Source of the DNA: Aphidius gifuensis
Lineage: Eukaryota > Arthropoda > Insecta > Hymenoptera > Braconidae
Direction: 5' to 3'
Length of the DNA stretch: 64,000 bases
Assembly: GCF_014905175.1 (NCBI RefSeq)
Contig: NC_057788.1
Location: forward strand, 29,544,154-29,608,153
The position numbers and the translations under genes were made by a program. Shown in pieces: positions 50,034-63,000 of the stretch (position 1 is its first letter; each line of letters opens with the position of its first letter). The notes beneath the pieces were generated by a model, which saw nothing but the letters and a program-made list of their open reading frames with translations, was not told where the DNA came from and did not search any database.

Positions 50034-50815
50034 TTAACAATCACTTTGTTTAGCTGGTTTCAATGCATGTGCTGGAATTTTATTTGCAGCTAAACATTCT
50101 GAAGCAATTTGATAATATTCATGAGCTAGTACTGGTGTTCTTGAGTATACCCATATAATCTGTAAATAGCTGTAAAAAAAATATGCATAAGTTGAAATGA
50201 AGTTTACGCAAAAATATATAATAAAAAAAAATGAAAAAATTTAAATACCTTGAGGAAAGTTTTGGATAAGCCAATGCTGCTACTGCATAATTTTTATAAT
50301 CAGTACTTAAAATGGCAAATTGTCCCATTGGTAAAAGGTAGTCATAATAACTATTAAAAACAGATGGATGATCTTCAATTGCTTCATTGGTTGCTGTCTG
50401 TAAACGGTATTCTTTTGTTCTGAAAAATATTTAATTGTATATTATTATCGTCATCATAAAATTTAAAATGATTATGATAATTTTTTGAAAAATAAATTGT
50501 AAAAATTTACATTGCACTTTTTGTAGATAGTACTGAATTAAATGATCCAGTTTGTTCATTCAATGAGTGAGTAAATACTGGACAATTTTGACCGGCTTCA
50601 AAAATATTTGGAGTTCTTGTAACAATGTACCATTGACCAGCAAACTACATATAAATAATTATTTATTAAAAATATATTTTTGATTTATTTAAAAATAATA
50701 TAAATACCGCTGATTTATTAAAATTTTCCATTGGAGTAAGATTTCGATTTCCAAAATTTGGTATTTGGGCAAATGAGCTAGCAAAAGCTAATGAAAATAT
50801 TAAAATTAAAAACAT
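50034..50815 (-). CDS. Secreted lipocalin, copy 2
   Basis: Exons 50708-50815, 50511-50644, 50249-50419 and 50034-50169, 182 residues. Signal peptide MFLILIFSLAFASSFA; motif 1 FAGQWYIVTRTPN; motif 2 LSTDYKNYAVA; ends KQSDC. Exon sizes match the neighbours except exon 3, which is one codon shorter. It is the most diverged of the three in the second half (LQIIWVYSRTPVLAHEYY). Confidence 0.9.
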
Positions 50816-51387
50816 ATTTAATAATTATTATTATACACAATAAAAGTTTTAAAATTAAAATTTTTTAAAACTGCTGAATGGATTTTAAATATTCCATTTA
50901 TATACAAAATGAACATTGATTTTTTTTTATAAAAATAGTCATTTTAATTGCAAATATATTCAAAATTTATTTGTACAGGTGAAAAAAAAATATATTTCTT
51001 GATACATTTTGATGTAAAAAAAATTTATCTAAATAAAAATTTCTGCTCTAATTATTAATTTGTATATCGATTTAATTTTTTCAAATTAATTAATTTTATT
51101 TAATTTTACGTGACTACTCGTTGTACCTATTTTTAAAATCACAAGTCGTTCTCGTCGAAAAAATTTATTTGTACAGGTGAAAAATTGTTATTTGATTTAA
51201 AATATATTTAATAAATTCGAGACAAAAAAAAAAATCATTTTTTAAATTTATTTGCATATAATGATGCTTTTATTTATTTATATATTTTTTTTATCACTTG
51301 GGTACTTGTTAAATAATTAAAATTAAAATAAGTAATTTGAGTTTACATGTTTGTATAAATGAAAAACTATTAAATATAAAAAATATT
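50816..51387. other. Spacer between lipocalins 2 and 3
   Basis: Holds the promoter of copy 2 and two plus-strand copies of TTTGTACAGGTGAAAAA (about 50972 and 51169). No exon seen. Confidence 0.45.
50895..50904 (-). promoter_or_regulatory. TATA box of lipocalin copy 2
   Basis: TATATAAATG on the minus strand, preceded by CAATGTTC. The same CAATGTTC plus TATA arrangement occurs upstream of copy 3. Confidence 0.55.
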
Positions 51388-52171
51388 TCAACAATCAATT
51401 TGGTTAGTAGGTTTCAATGTCGCTGGAGAAATATTATTTGCACGTAAAACATCCTCAGCAAGTTGATGATATTCAGAAGAAAGTGTTGGATTTCTTGAGA
51501 GTATCCATGCCATTTGTAGACGACTGTAAAAAAAAATTATTAATAATAAAGAAAAACATAAAAATACATAAAAAATTAAGAGAAATAATAAATTACCTTG
51601 TGCCAATCAACGGGGTAACTAGTGTTTTCACTGCATAATTTTTATAATCAGTACTTAAAATTGTTAGTTTACCAATTTTAATTAACCAAGCATAATATAC
51701 ATTGAAAACTGATGCTGGTTGATCTCTTGCTGGAGAATTAATAGCTATTTGTTTATGAATTTTATTTGTACTGAAATATAAAATTTACAAAATTAAATAT
51801 TTATTAAAAAGAAATTTATATATTATTGTTGTATCTTGAATATTTTATCAATTTACATTTCACTTTTTGTTGTTATTACTTCAAATAATGATCCTTTTCG
51901 TTCATTTAATTTGTAAGTAAAAGTTGAACACTTTTGTCCTAATTCAAAAATATTTGGAATTCTTGCAATCTCATACCAATCACCAATGTACTAGATTAAA
52001 CAATTAAAAATTTATTTTATTAAATTATATATTATAAATATATAAAAAAAATTTATTTACCTGTGACTTGTCGAAATTTTCCATTGGACTAATTTGTGGA
52101 TCTTCAAAAATTGGTATTTGCGCCAAAGTATTAGCGTACATTATTGAAAATATTATTAAAATGGAAAACAT
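51388..52171 (-). CDS. Secreted lipocalin, copy 3
   Basis: Exons 52061-52171, 51857-51990, 51597-51770 and 51388-51523, 184 residues. Signal peptide MFSILIIFSIMYANTLA; motif 1 YIGDWYEIARIPN; motif 2 LSTDYKNYAV; ends NQIDC. Its C-terminal exon (LQMAWILSRNPTLSSEYHQL) is very close to that of copy 1 (LQMAWIWSREPTLSPEYYQL), so copies 1 and 3 are the closest pair although copy 2 lies between them. Confidence 0.9.
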
Positions 52172-52739
52172 AGTGAAAAATTATTTTTTATTTTGTTAAA
52201 ATGATTTATCAAGTTTGTTTTTTTCTTTTACCGTACAATATAACTTTTGTTTCTGATTTTCATTCTTTATATATACAATAGCGAACATTGTATTTTTTTT
52301 AAAAAGTGATTTAAAAAAAAAAATATTTATCTTATTGATTATTTCACTTGTGCAAATGACATTTTTTAATTTTGTTTTTAATGAAAACACGCGTCAATCA
52401 TGAGTCAATGTCATTGAAAAAAAAATAATAAAATTTTATTTAATGTTTATTTATTTATTTAAAAAAAATTGAATAAATAAATTTCGAAGTGAATTATTAT
52501 TTTATTAATTTTCCCAATTCAAATATCAGCAAGATTTAATTTTTTTATTTTCAGTAATTAATGAAATTTAAATAAATAGTTAAATCATTCAAATTTTAAA
52601 TAATAAAAATAATTTATATTATTACTAATATATAGAATTTATTTAAATTACATCAATCAATAAATATAAAATTTATTCTACAAAATTCTTACAAAATTTA
52701 GTTTTAATCATTTCAATTGTTTTTTCGATTTTAATTCGA
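52172..52739. other. Spacer between lipocalin 3 and endophilin A
   Basis: Head-to-head spacer containing the lipocalin 3 promoter and AT-rich sequence. No exon seen. Confidence 0.5.
52265..52275 (-). promoter_or_regulatory. TATA box of lipocalin copy 3
   Basis: TATATATAAAG on the minus strand, about 100 bases upstream of the start codon and preceded by CAATGTTCG. Confidence 0.5.
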
Positions 52740-52964
52740 ATAAAAAATTCAAATTTGCGCGCGTTAACAACACCACCATCTTACAGTGTCAACAAGAACT
52801 ACGTACTACTCCATTTAAAAAAAAAAATTAAAAAAAAATAACAATAATTATCTCAACAGCTGTTGAAGGTGCTCCATGTCAAAATATCTCGGTGGGAGGT
52901 TAGAAGCCGAGTGTGTAGTGTTGTGTGTGAATATTATTTTTTAACTCGACAAATCGATTTATCG
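52740..52964 (+). promoter_or_regulatory. Probable promoter and non-coding first exon of endophilin A
   Basis: A less AT-rich patch (TTTGCGCGCGTTAACAACAC, then GGTGGGAGGTTAGAAGCCGA) ending at a strong donor ATCG|GTAAGT (52964). No downstream open frame starts in it. The next exon on this strand with an acceptor is the endophilin A start exon at 56959, so it is most simply its 5'UTR. Confidence 0.5.
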
Positions 52965-53944
52965 GTAAGTAACTTAAAACAATTAAATAAAAACAAAAAC
53001 ATAAATAATAACATTACTCCAAATTTATCATCAACAAAATTCATCTAATTTATATTACAAATTATTTATTATCAAACCAACTAAAAAATATCGTCAAATG
53101 AAAATAAAAAATTTGCATTTATTGGAGCAATTATCTGTCATAATGTTAATTAAATAATCAAAAAATTTATTTACATTTATAATCAACAATTACATTTAAA
53201 TAAATAAATTAACAATCATCTCTTTTTATTAATTTTTTTACTCAATTTTACTCAGTTATAACAATAATAAATTTTTTTTTTTTTTTATATCTGTAATAAT
53301 TGTGTTATCGATCGTCCTGATTGGCTGAAGTCAAAATATATTTTTCACCTGTCTAAATAAAATTTTAAAAATTCAAAAAATTCATAAATAAATATCAAAT
53401 TATATTTTAATATTAAAAATTCATCTATACACAATAACAAATATAATAACAGTGAAAAAAAAAATTTTTTCAATAAAAAAAAAAAAAAGGATAAGTTGAA
53501 TAATTTTTTTTCTTCAAACAAATGTGCTCTATTTGGCACGCATTTTAAATTTTTTCTCTTGACACCAAAAATCGATCAATGATAATAGAAAAAAACCATT
53601 TTTTTTTCATGACATTGTATTCTTTTTGTTTTATATTCTAAAAATTTTTTAAAATATTTATTTTTAATATTAAACTATTGCTATTATAAATTGCATTTAA
53701 TTTCTTTTTAAAATTAATTATTTACTTTTTTTTCTGATTTTCTTAAAGTCTTTTCAACTCATTTATATCCTGTCTGCGGTTTTTATTATCATTTGAAAAC
53801 AAAAAAATATACAATTTCCTGTTTTTTTACATAATTTTATTATAAAATATTAATTAAATAATTTTTTTATTATTATTTTATTAAATTTTTTTTATAATAT
53901 AATTAATTTTTTATTTTTTGGCTTCTTTTATTATGTTATTAAAT

Positions 53945-54790
53945 AAAAATCTATTAAATATTATATTATAATATTAAAACACTTGAAAAATATATAAATC
54001 AATATATCTTAACTCAACAAAAATAATTTATAATTTATCTAAATATTTTTTTATTAATAAACAAAACTTATAAGATTTTTTTAAATTAATTATAAAAATT
54101 AAAAAAAATAAAATTTGAATTTTTTTCAATATTGATTAAATTACAATGTCAATGATGTTTCAATGAAATTCATAATGAATTAATTAATCGTATAATAAAT
54201 TGATTGATTTTTATTGTTAATAATTTATTTAGTTTAAATTAAAACTATTAAACTATCATGTCTGTATGTACATAGTATATCATCTGCTATTTTTTATTGT
54301 AAATATATATATAATTTATTTGACTGCTTTTACATTGACATATAATCATTTTAATTCTGATTCATCAGAACTATAACTTCAATTCATTGATTCATTCATG
54401 ACACAACCTTTACATAATTATTATTATAAAATAATTTATTTATTAAATTAATAATATAAATTTTAAATATATTATATATAAATAAATATCTATTAAATAA
54501 TAATAAAAACAATATTAAAACCTTGAAAAAATATATCCAAATATACTTAGACTCTAAATGGATAATTTAAATAAATTATCTTGAAATTTTTTATTAATAA
54601 ACAAAACTTCTAAGATTTTTAGTTAGAAATTAAAAAAGAAAAAAATTTTTGATCTTTTTTGATTAAATTACAATGTCAATGATGTTTCAATGAAATTCAT
54701 AATGAATTAATTAATGATATAATAAATTGATTGATTTTATGTTATAATTTATTATTTCATTAACTATTAACTATCATTTTATGTACATAA
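53945..54790. repeat. Diverged tandem duplication in endophilin A intron 1
   Basis: Sequence at about 53945-54290 recurs at about 54485-54790, including TTATTAATAAACAAAACTT and CAATGTCAATGATGTTTCAA. The period is about 540 bases. Confidence 0.7.
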
Positions 54791-54792
54791 AA

Positions 54793-55165
54793 CACTGTAA
54801 AGATAAATCATTCAAATCATTAACGACAAGTTATAATTTTTGATCATTCGCACAATGGAGCGTTTAAATTTCAATTGATTATTTTTAAATAAATAAAAAC
54901 AATTATTTATAAATAACAAATTCTAAAATATCTTTCCAGTTGTTTAAAAATCAAATGACTAATGAATAATTGACCGGAACATTAAGAAATATGATTAATT
55001 TATAATCACATCAATGACCTTTGTTTATTTATTATTATTATTTCATCTCAATTAATATTTTTTTAACAAAAAACCGTAAAGATAAATCATTCAAATCATA
55101 AACGGAAGTTATAATTTGTGATTTCGCACAATGGGCGTTTAAATTTCAATTGATTATTTTTATAA
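54793..55165. repeat. Second tandem duplication in endophilin A intron 1
   Basis: About 100 bases at 54793 recur at 55073. Shared cores are GTAAAGATAAATCATTCAAA and CGTTTAAATTTCAATTGATT. Confidence 0.7.
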
Positions 55166-55639
55166 TTATTTATAATTAAATTCTATTCATTTTTTTTTTT
55201 ATCATTCAATTGATAGATCTATTTTAAAAATGTTTGAAAAAATTATAAATGTATGGATGATGTAAGCTTGTTTATAAAAAAAGAGGAAAAAAAAATATTG
55301 CAACATTCGTTTGCAGCATCTGATGGAATAAAATTAAATTACTTGGTCATCGTTTATTGTTAATTTATATGTGTGAGTGTATGTGTGTGATACGAGCAAG
55401 TAAATGTTGCTTTTTAAGTAATTATTTTAAACATATTATTTAAATATTAATATTAAAAAATTTTTAATTAAAAATAGAATAATTTTATGATAATTTCATA
55501 TGAAAATTTTATTTTTATAAACAAATTATAGTTGTATAAAAAAAAAATAATAAAAGACAAAATATAATCAATTTTTTTTCGCTCGTTAATTTGAAGATGT
55601 AAAGTATATAGTTTATATCTTTTGCTATTTTTTTAATAT

Positions 55640-55960
55640 AGAAAAAAGGTAGAATAAATGCTCGCGCCTTTTTTCCGAGAAATGCCGAAGTTATAAGTGG
55701 GTGGTTTGAGGGGTTGTAATGTAGTGGGGGATGTCTGTTCACAGTTATCGATCCACCGGCAAGCAACCCTCTAAACTCTCCTCTCTTTTTATCGTATATA
55801 TTTAAGCTCAAAAAAAAAAAAGATATTATATGAGGTGCAGTATTTTCGATTCTTTGTACAAGCTCCATCACAGTAGTCATTGTACAAGTTAACCGGGAAC
55901 CGACCTACACACCATCATCATCCCCTTTTAGTTTATTCGCCACGCGCGTTATTATTTCAT
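55640..55960. promoter_or_regulatory. GC-richer island in endophilin A intron 1, possible alternative promoter or enhancer
   Basis: Stands out from its surroundings (CTCGCGCCTTTTTTCCGAGA, TCGATCCACCGGCAAGCAAC, AACCGGGAACCGACCTACAC). Two TTGTACAAG sites lie about 28 bases apart (55854, 55882). The long minus-strand open frame across it has no family resemblance. Confidence 0.4.
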
Positions 55961-57013
55961 ATAACTTTATCATAAAAAAAAAAGCTTTCATCATTATATT
56001 TTATAAGTAATACATTGAATTGACAAATGTACATAATTATACATTAAATAAACAAAAAAAAAATGATTATTTATATTAAATATATCATTTTAAATAAACA
56101 AATTTGTGACAATTAAATTTACAGTGCGATTGTGATATTATTTTTGGATATTATATTTTTTAGGTGAGACTAGTTTTTAAGTAATAAATAGTAATAATTT
56201 TATTTTATTTTGTTAGACAGCATTTTTGTGGTTTTAATGTTTATTAATATTTTTTATTAACCCAAAGATGTTTTATCATTTTGCTCCATTAAAATCCGAC
56301 AGGAGTACAACAGGGAATTTGGGTCATACTAACACGTTTTAACATAAGTTACACACACACATAAAACACACGAAATAAATACAATTAACATTATTATAAT
56401 ACTATTTTTTATATAGTTAAATGAAATATAAATTTTAAATTTTATACAAAAATTTATAAACAAGTTTCTTTTTGATTTTTAAATAAATTATTTGCGATTT
56501 TTTTGGGGGATGAAATATGAAATTTTTTAGGTTTGTAAATTTAATTGGGTGTTGGGGATTGTTACTTGGGCATATTGTTGTTATGTTAAATAAATTTTTA
56601 GTTGAATTTTTGAAAATATAAAATAAGTGGATTTAGATTTTATGTTGGTACTTCACCTGTACCAATATAGACAGCTGGGGGTTGAATTGCCTCATCGACC
56701 GACACCTCAAGTGTCATGTTCAATAAACGTGTTTTGAATATTGACGAGATTTTATTTTTTTTGTTTTAAATTTTTTATTTTTTATCATTTATAATGAATT
56801 GATATTCATTATTAATGAGAAAAAAATATTTATTTCAATTTTTATTCAGGTCATGAATTTTTTTAGAAATATTATTGATAAAATTAATTTTCTAAATTTA
56901 TTTTTAATGTTTTATTCTATTTATATTGTATATTAATTTTTTATGGGTTTTTTTTCAGGCCCAGAGGCCGTCAATTTAAACCAGCGAATTAGAAAAATAA
57001 AAAAACATACATC

Positions 57014-60000
57014 ATGGCGTTTGCTGGGCTTAAAAAGCAGATAAACAAAGCTAATCAAGTAAGTACCAAAAAAAAGTCAATAAGTAATTTACCAAACACT
57101 AAAAAAAAATAGAAAAAAAAAAAAATTAAAATATATTTATCATTACTAATTTTACAACAAAGATTTATGTAAAATAAAATTTTACATTATTTGTACTTGT
57201 TTAATTTGTACAAACATTATTTCCTATGGAAAATTTAATTTTCCCATTTTATATGACCTTCGTACTTTTGGTCCAGCTGATAAAACTCCAAAAGTTGATC
57301 AATTTTATAAATTACATCCACAAAAACAGACACCAATGATTAATGACTCATAAACCTTATTTTTTTTTATTTTTATTTTCATTCATTGTTACCCCAATTA
57401 ATTAACTTTTTATATATCCCCCAAATAATTATCTAGTTTATTTAAAGATGATTTTCATTCACGTCTTAAACTCTTAAATAATAAATATTTAATAAAATAT
57501 CATTTTTTATTATTTTATAAAAAGGTCAATCTAACAAAAGTGCCACTTTAGTAATATTATTGCTTTTTTCATATCCATTAAATTTATCAACAATGATGAA
57601 CACTAAATCGATTTTTTACCTATGCAATTTATTTTTTTTTCCTCAGACGAGACAAAATAAAAATTAGATAAAGGAAAATGGCAATGGCTTGAACAGAGAT
57701 ATAAAAGGTTGATTGTAATAATGATAAAAATAAAAAGTAAAAAAAAAAATGATGAAATAAGTTTTATAAAATTGATGTGGGTCAATTTTCTGGATTAGTA
57801 GCAAAACAGGTTGGAATTTAAGCGATGGAAAATATATATAGGTCAACCTTGGGGTAGATAAATGGGTCAAGGTCGTTCAGTATATATTTCTTCAAGAAAA
57901 AAAATAATATACATAAATATATACGAGTTTAAATTTCATACAAATTGACATTTATACAATACACAATCATCACATAAATCTAGCTAAAATATTATTAAAT
58001 TGTTATTATATATTTATGATATTTATATTTTATTTTTTATTACTGATAAACAATTTTATTTTGGCATTTGATATTTTTTTCTTAACTGAAAATATAAATC
58101 AAGCTTCAAAATATTGGCTCATTTTGATAAATCTCATACCAAAAGGGACATGATTTTTTTTTTTTTTTTCTATATTGTGGCTTTTGGCACCCTTTTTCTT
58201 TTGGTATATATTTTTTTTTCTTTTTGATAGTCCTTTTTTCCCCTCGTCTTAAATATATCTACAGTTTTGGATCGTTAAGCTATTTTTTTTTTTTTTCTGG
58301 CAAAGCTTCAAGACCTTGAAGTCATCCTGACGATTTAGAGCTTTTTTTTTCAGCTTCAATGCTTATCTATAAAATTCGAAATAATGTATAATTTAATTTA
58401 TTTAAAAGAATAGTAATATTGTTTATGAAATTTCGTTGATAGTCAAATTAAAACTTGATAACTTTTGAATTAATGCAAATAGTTATCTTAATTAGATCAG
58501 TAAATTATTCCAACTGAAGTTTAAATTAAAAAAATAAATTTAATAATTTGTTTAAACACTTTGATAAATTATAAAATTATATGTATAATTTTCTAGCTTT
58601 GTAATCTGAGGTAGATCTTTTAAATGAAGCCACGACCATCGCAAGAGTTAGCATGATTCCTTATACATATTGCATAATAAAAAATAAAATAAAAAAAAAA
58701 CTAACACAAATGTTTGCTGGTAGAAGCCGGTTGAAATATTGATCCAGTCACTTTGTCCTCTTCTCATTTCACAAATCTTTACTCATACCACGTTTTTACT
58801 GACAAATAAAAATTCAACATCTTCTATTTGATGATTTTTCATCATCAAAATTCAATACCCACGTATTATAAATAAACAATAAAAATATATTGATATTTTT
58901 TAAATTAAAAAATCATAAATATTATCATTATTTATTGCTGAAAATATAAATTTTCATTTCGAAAAGTTTATAATTAAATTTGTCAATTATTTGTCTATGA
59001 AAATTTTAATTAAAAAAATTTTTTTTCACTATGAAATTTTATGTTTATTGGTAAATTATGATAATTATTTTTTTTTAAATATTTTTCATGCAAAAATTGA
59101 CTCATTTAAATGAGCTTTTTTTGTATTATTAAATTATTTATTTGAGATATTTAAAATTGCGTCTTTATCCTCATTCATGAATGACTTTTTGCGTGATGGA
59201 ATTTCTTTCAAAACACCCAAGTTAACTATATATATTTTAAATCAACTTTCCTTTGCTCATCTTGAGATTCCATTTGAATATAAAGAGCACAAGTTTTTTT
59301 TTTTATTCACTAATATTTCAAAGAATTTATTCAATCTTTGACAGAAGAAAGAAAATAATAAAATAATTTTGCTTCTTATATTTTTAATTAAATATCAACG
59401 CTTTTTTTTTTTTATATGAAAAAATTATAGTGACAAATAGATATTCTTTTTTGTTCGATTTTGAAACAAATGCTTTGATTGAAAAAAAAATTGAATGATG
59501 GATTTTTAATTTTGCTTTTTTTATTTACAGTACATGACAGAAAAAATGGGTGGTGCAGAGGGAACAAAGCTTGACGTGGACTTTGTGGATATGGAAAGAG
59601 TAAGTTGATGAAGAAATTATTGAAGAAAAAAAATAGTAAATGATATAATTAAATATATTAATGAAAATGTTATTTTAGAAAACAGATGTTACTTGTGAAT
59701 TGGTAGAAGAATTACAATTAAAAACGAGAGAATTTTTGCAACCAAATCCAACAGCAAGAGCTAAAATGGCTGCTGTAAAAGGCATCAGTAAGCTCAGTGG
59801 ACAAGCAAAAGCATCAACTTATCCACAACCAGAAGGTACACTTGGTGATTGTATGCTTTTGTATGGTAAAAAAATGGGAGACGATAGTATATTTGGTAAG
59901 TGAATTATAATTTAAAAAATCATAACTTCAATTATAAATATTAAGTAACAATATTAATGAATTTATAAATATTTTAACAATAGCCCAAGCATTGATAGAG

Positions 60001-63000
60001 ATGGGAGAAGCAATGAAACAGATGGCTGATGTTAAATATTCTCTGGACGATAATATAAAACAAAACTTTCTTGAGCCACTGCACCATCTGCAAACTAAAG
60101 ATTTAAAAGAAGTGATGGTAAAAAAAATATTATATAAAAAAACACTACCATTTATTGAAAAACTTTTAATTTTTTATCTTTTTAAATTGAAAAATAAAAT
60201 AATAAATAATAACAATGCTACTAACAAGATAAATTTAAACTTATATTTTTATTTTTTTTATGAAAAAAAAATAAATAAATAAAATTTTATTGTGTTATTA
60301 TGATTTTAGCATCATCGGAAGAAACTTCAAGGTCGTCGATTAGATTTCGATTGCAAAAGAAGACGTCAAGCAAAAGGTAAGAATTATTCATATTAAAATT
60401 AATAAAAAAAAATGTTTAAATAAAAATTGCAAATAAAATTTAAAAATAATAATTTTGCACGTGATTAGAAATAAATTGCATGATCTTTAAAAATATATAA
60501 AGATATTGAAAAAAATAAAATAAAGAAAAACAAAGTTGATGCTATGTAATTTTTATAAATGAATTTATCAATTTTTTTTATTTTTTATTTAGTCATGTGA
60601 AAATTAGAATTTTTATTAAATTAAATTTTGTTTTTATTGGTATATTTAAATTATCATTTATTGGATGTAATTTTTCTTTGAATTTTTTACGTGAATGTGT
60701 AGCTGTCGTCAAAATATCTGCTGGTTTTGGTAGTCCCTCGAAGCCGAGCTCAGTGACTGGTTATGGGGGTACGTTTTACACCCCGCAAGATTAATTCGAA
60801 AAATACAAAATTAAAAGTAAAAAAATTACTGTATAATATCAGAGAAAAATTGTAAATTTTTTGGATAAATTATTTTGAATTTAACATAGTTTGATTGTCC
60901 ATTAACAAAATCTTTGAGCTCAAAGTTCCCCTCGGTTATTTATTAATTTTGATATAAACCAAAAATAATTAACAAGCATAAAATTAGTAGTTTATTTATA
61001 AATATTAAAAACAAGACTTAAATATTTTTTATAAAATTAAAAATAAAATAAAAAACCTTTACTTGTTGTGTGCTGTTTTATAAATAGTTTTTAATGAATT
61101 TGATGGCTTGTAGTTTTGAATGACCATTAGTTAATTAATTTATTTATTCACTGATGTAGCCTAATTTTATTACTGTGGTTATTGTTCAAAATTTACAAGA
61201 GCATAATTAATTTTTGTATTTATTCGTGCATGAATAGTCATCGATCCCAAGTCGCTTGAATTTTCCATTAATAATTTTTCAATTCTACAACAGATAAATT
61301 TACGAATTTTATTTTATATTTCGAAATTATTTCAAGAAGAAAATTACCGATTTTAATAGCATTAATTTTTTTTTATTTCTAATTTTTAATAAGAAGAATT
61401 AATTTTTATTATTATTTATAATTTTATTTGATTTATAATTGGCTGATTATTATTTTTTTATTTATTTGTTTTGTTTTTTATTTTTTTACAATACAAAAAA
61501 TTAATCAAAAAAGAAGATTCATCATCTTCAATAATAATTGTTAATCCAAGCAACCAAGTACATCCCAGTAGTGAATTTTTTTTTAATAGAAAAAAAATAT
61601 GGACGCAACAATTTGCGTACAGGTTCTCACGTTTCAGACGATGAGATACGCCAAGCTGAGGAAAAATTTGCAGAGAGTCTACATCTTGCACAGATGGGAA
61701 TGTTCAATTTGCTTGAAAATGATGTGAGTTTTAATAAATATAAATAATAATAATTTATAAATATAAAATAAAATTAAACAAGATAAATAAAAATAACAAA
61801 AAAAAAATATAGTTATTTTTCCAACACCATACTAAACAAAATAAAAAATCAAAATAATCATGGATTCATCAATGGACTAACACAATATCTCATACAGGGA
61901 AATACAATGTACACTAAAACAAAATATTCTTTTTCTTATTAGACAAACACAAATTTTCAGGTCGAACAAGTGGCCCAGCTGGCAACTTTCAGTGAGGGAT
62001 TACTTGAGTATCATCAACAATGTGTTGAAATTCTTAAAATTTTGACAGAAACACTCTTAGAAAAGTAAGTTAAAAAACAAATTAATTTTATTAATTAACT
62101 ATAAATAATTTTAAGCTAATTAATTATAAAACTTTTTAATGATAAATTTATTAAATATATAGTAATATTTTATTTTTGTTGTCATTTAATTAGATAAATT
62201 TAAACTTTTAGTTTCTTAATTTTTATATTTACACATCTCTAGCTTATTCAGTGTACTAATTAATTTTTAAAAATTATATTATTTAGAAAAGACGAAGCTG
62301 CAAATAGACCAAAGATGGAATTTGTTCCAAAAACACTTGCAGATCTTCAAGTCGAGGGAATTTCACAGGATGGAATTAACGGTGGCAACTTCTTCATGCC
62401 TGGTAAAAAAATAATTAAAAAAAAAAAAATACTATACAAAATTAAATATAAAGCTAACAATAATTCATTAAAATTAATTATCATTTTTTTTTCTTTTTTT
62501 TTTCGAGTTAAAAATACAATTTTTGACATCTTGAATTTTTTTTTTTTTCTTACAATTATCTTGAGTGTGGATGACATCGAGCAATTAACATAATTAAAAT
62601 TTGAAATAATATTTTACATTTAATTAACATACACATACTAAAAGAAAATATATTTAATTTTTCGTTGATGTATTTTGTTGATTATTCTATTGTTGATCTT
62701 TCTGATAATTCTTTTGAATATTTTGTGTATAACTATCGCTACTTGAATGTTCAATCCCAACTCGTACAGGCTCACAAGCTGGTTCACCAGTTCAAGGTGA
62801 GGGAAAACGATCGCAACTTGAACTATTTCCAGCTGGTAATCCACCAACATCTACTAATGGTAAATTTTGCATGGGGATAGCTTCAAATAATATTTTCATT
62901 TATTACAGTGACTTATCAACTCAAATTTTTTTTTTTTTTCTAAATAATTAACTATTTTTTTTTATTTACTCATAGAGCTTTTTTTTATATTTTTTTTCTA

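Noticed and set aside
55515..55880. 121-residue minus-strand open frame
   Set aside because: No start context, splice partner or family resemblance. It lies in a non-coding island of an endophilin A intron.
62638..62880. Open frames on both strands around the endophilin A linker exon
   Set aside because: The frame set by the flanking splice phases gives the expected Ser/Pro-rich linker. The others are shadows.
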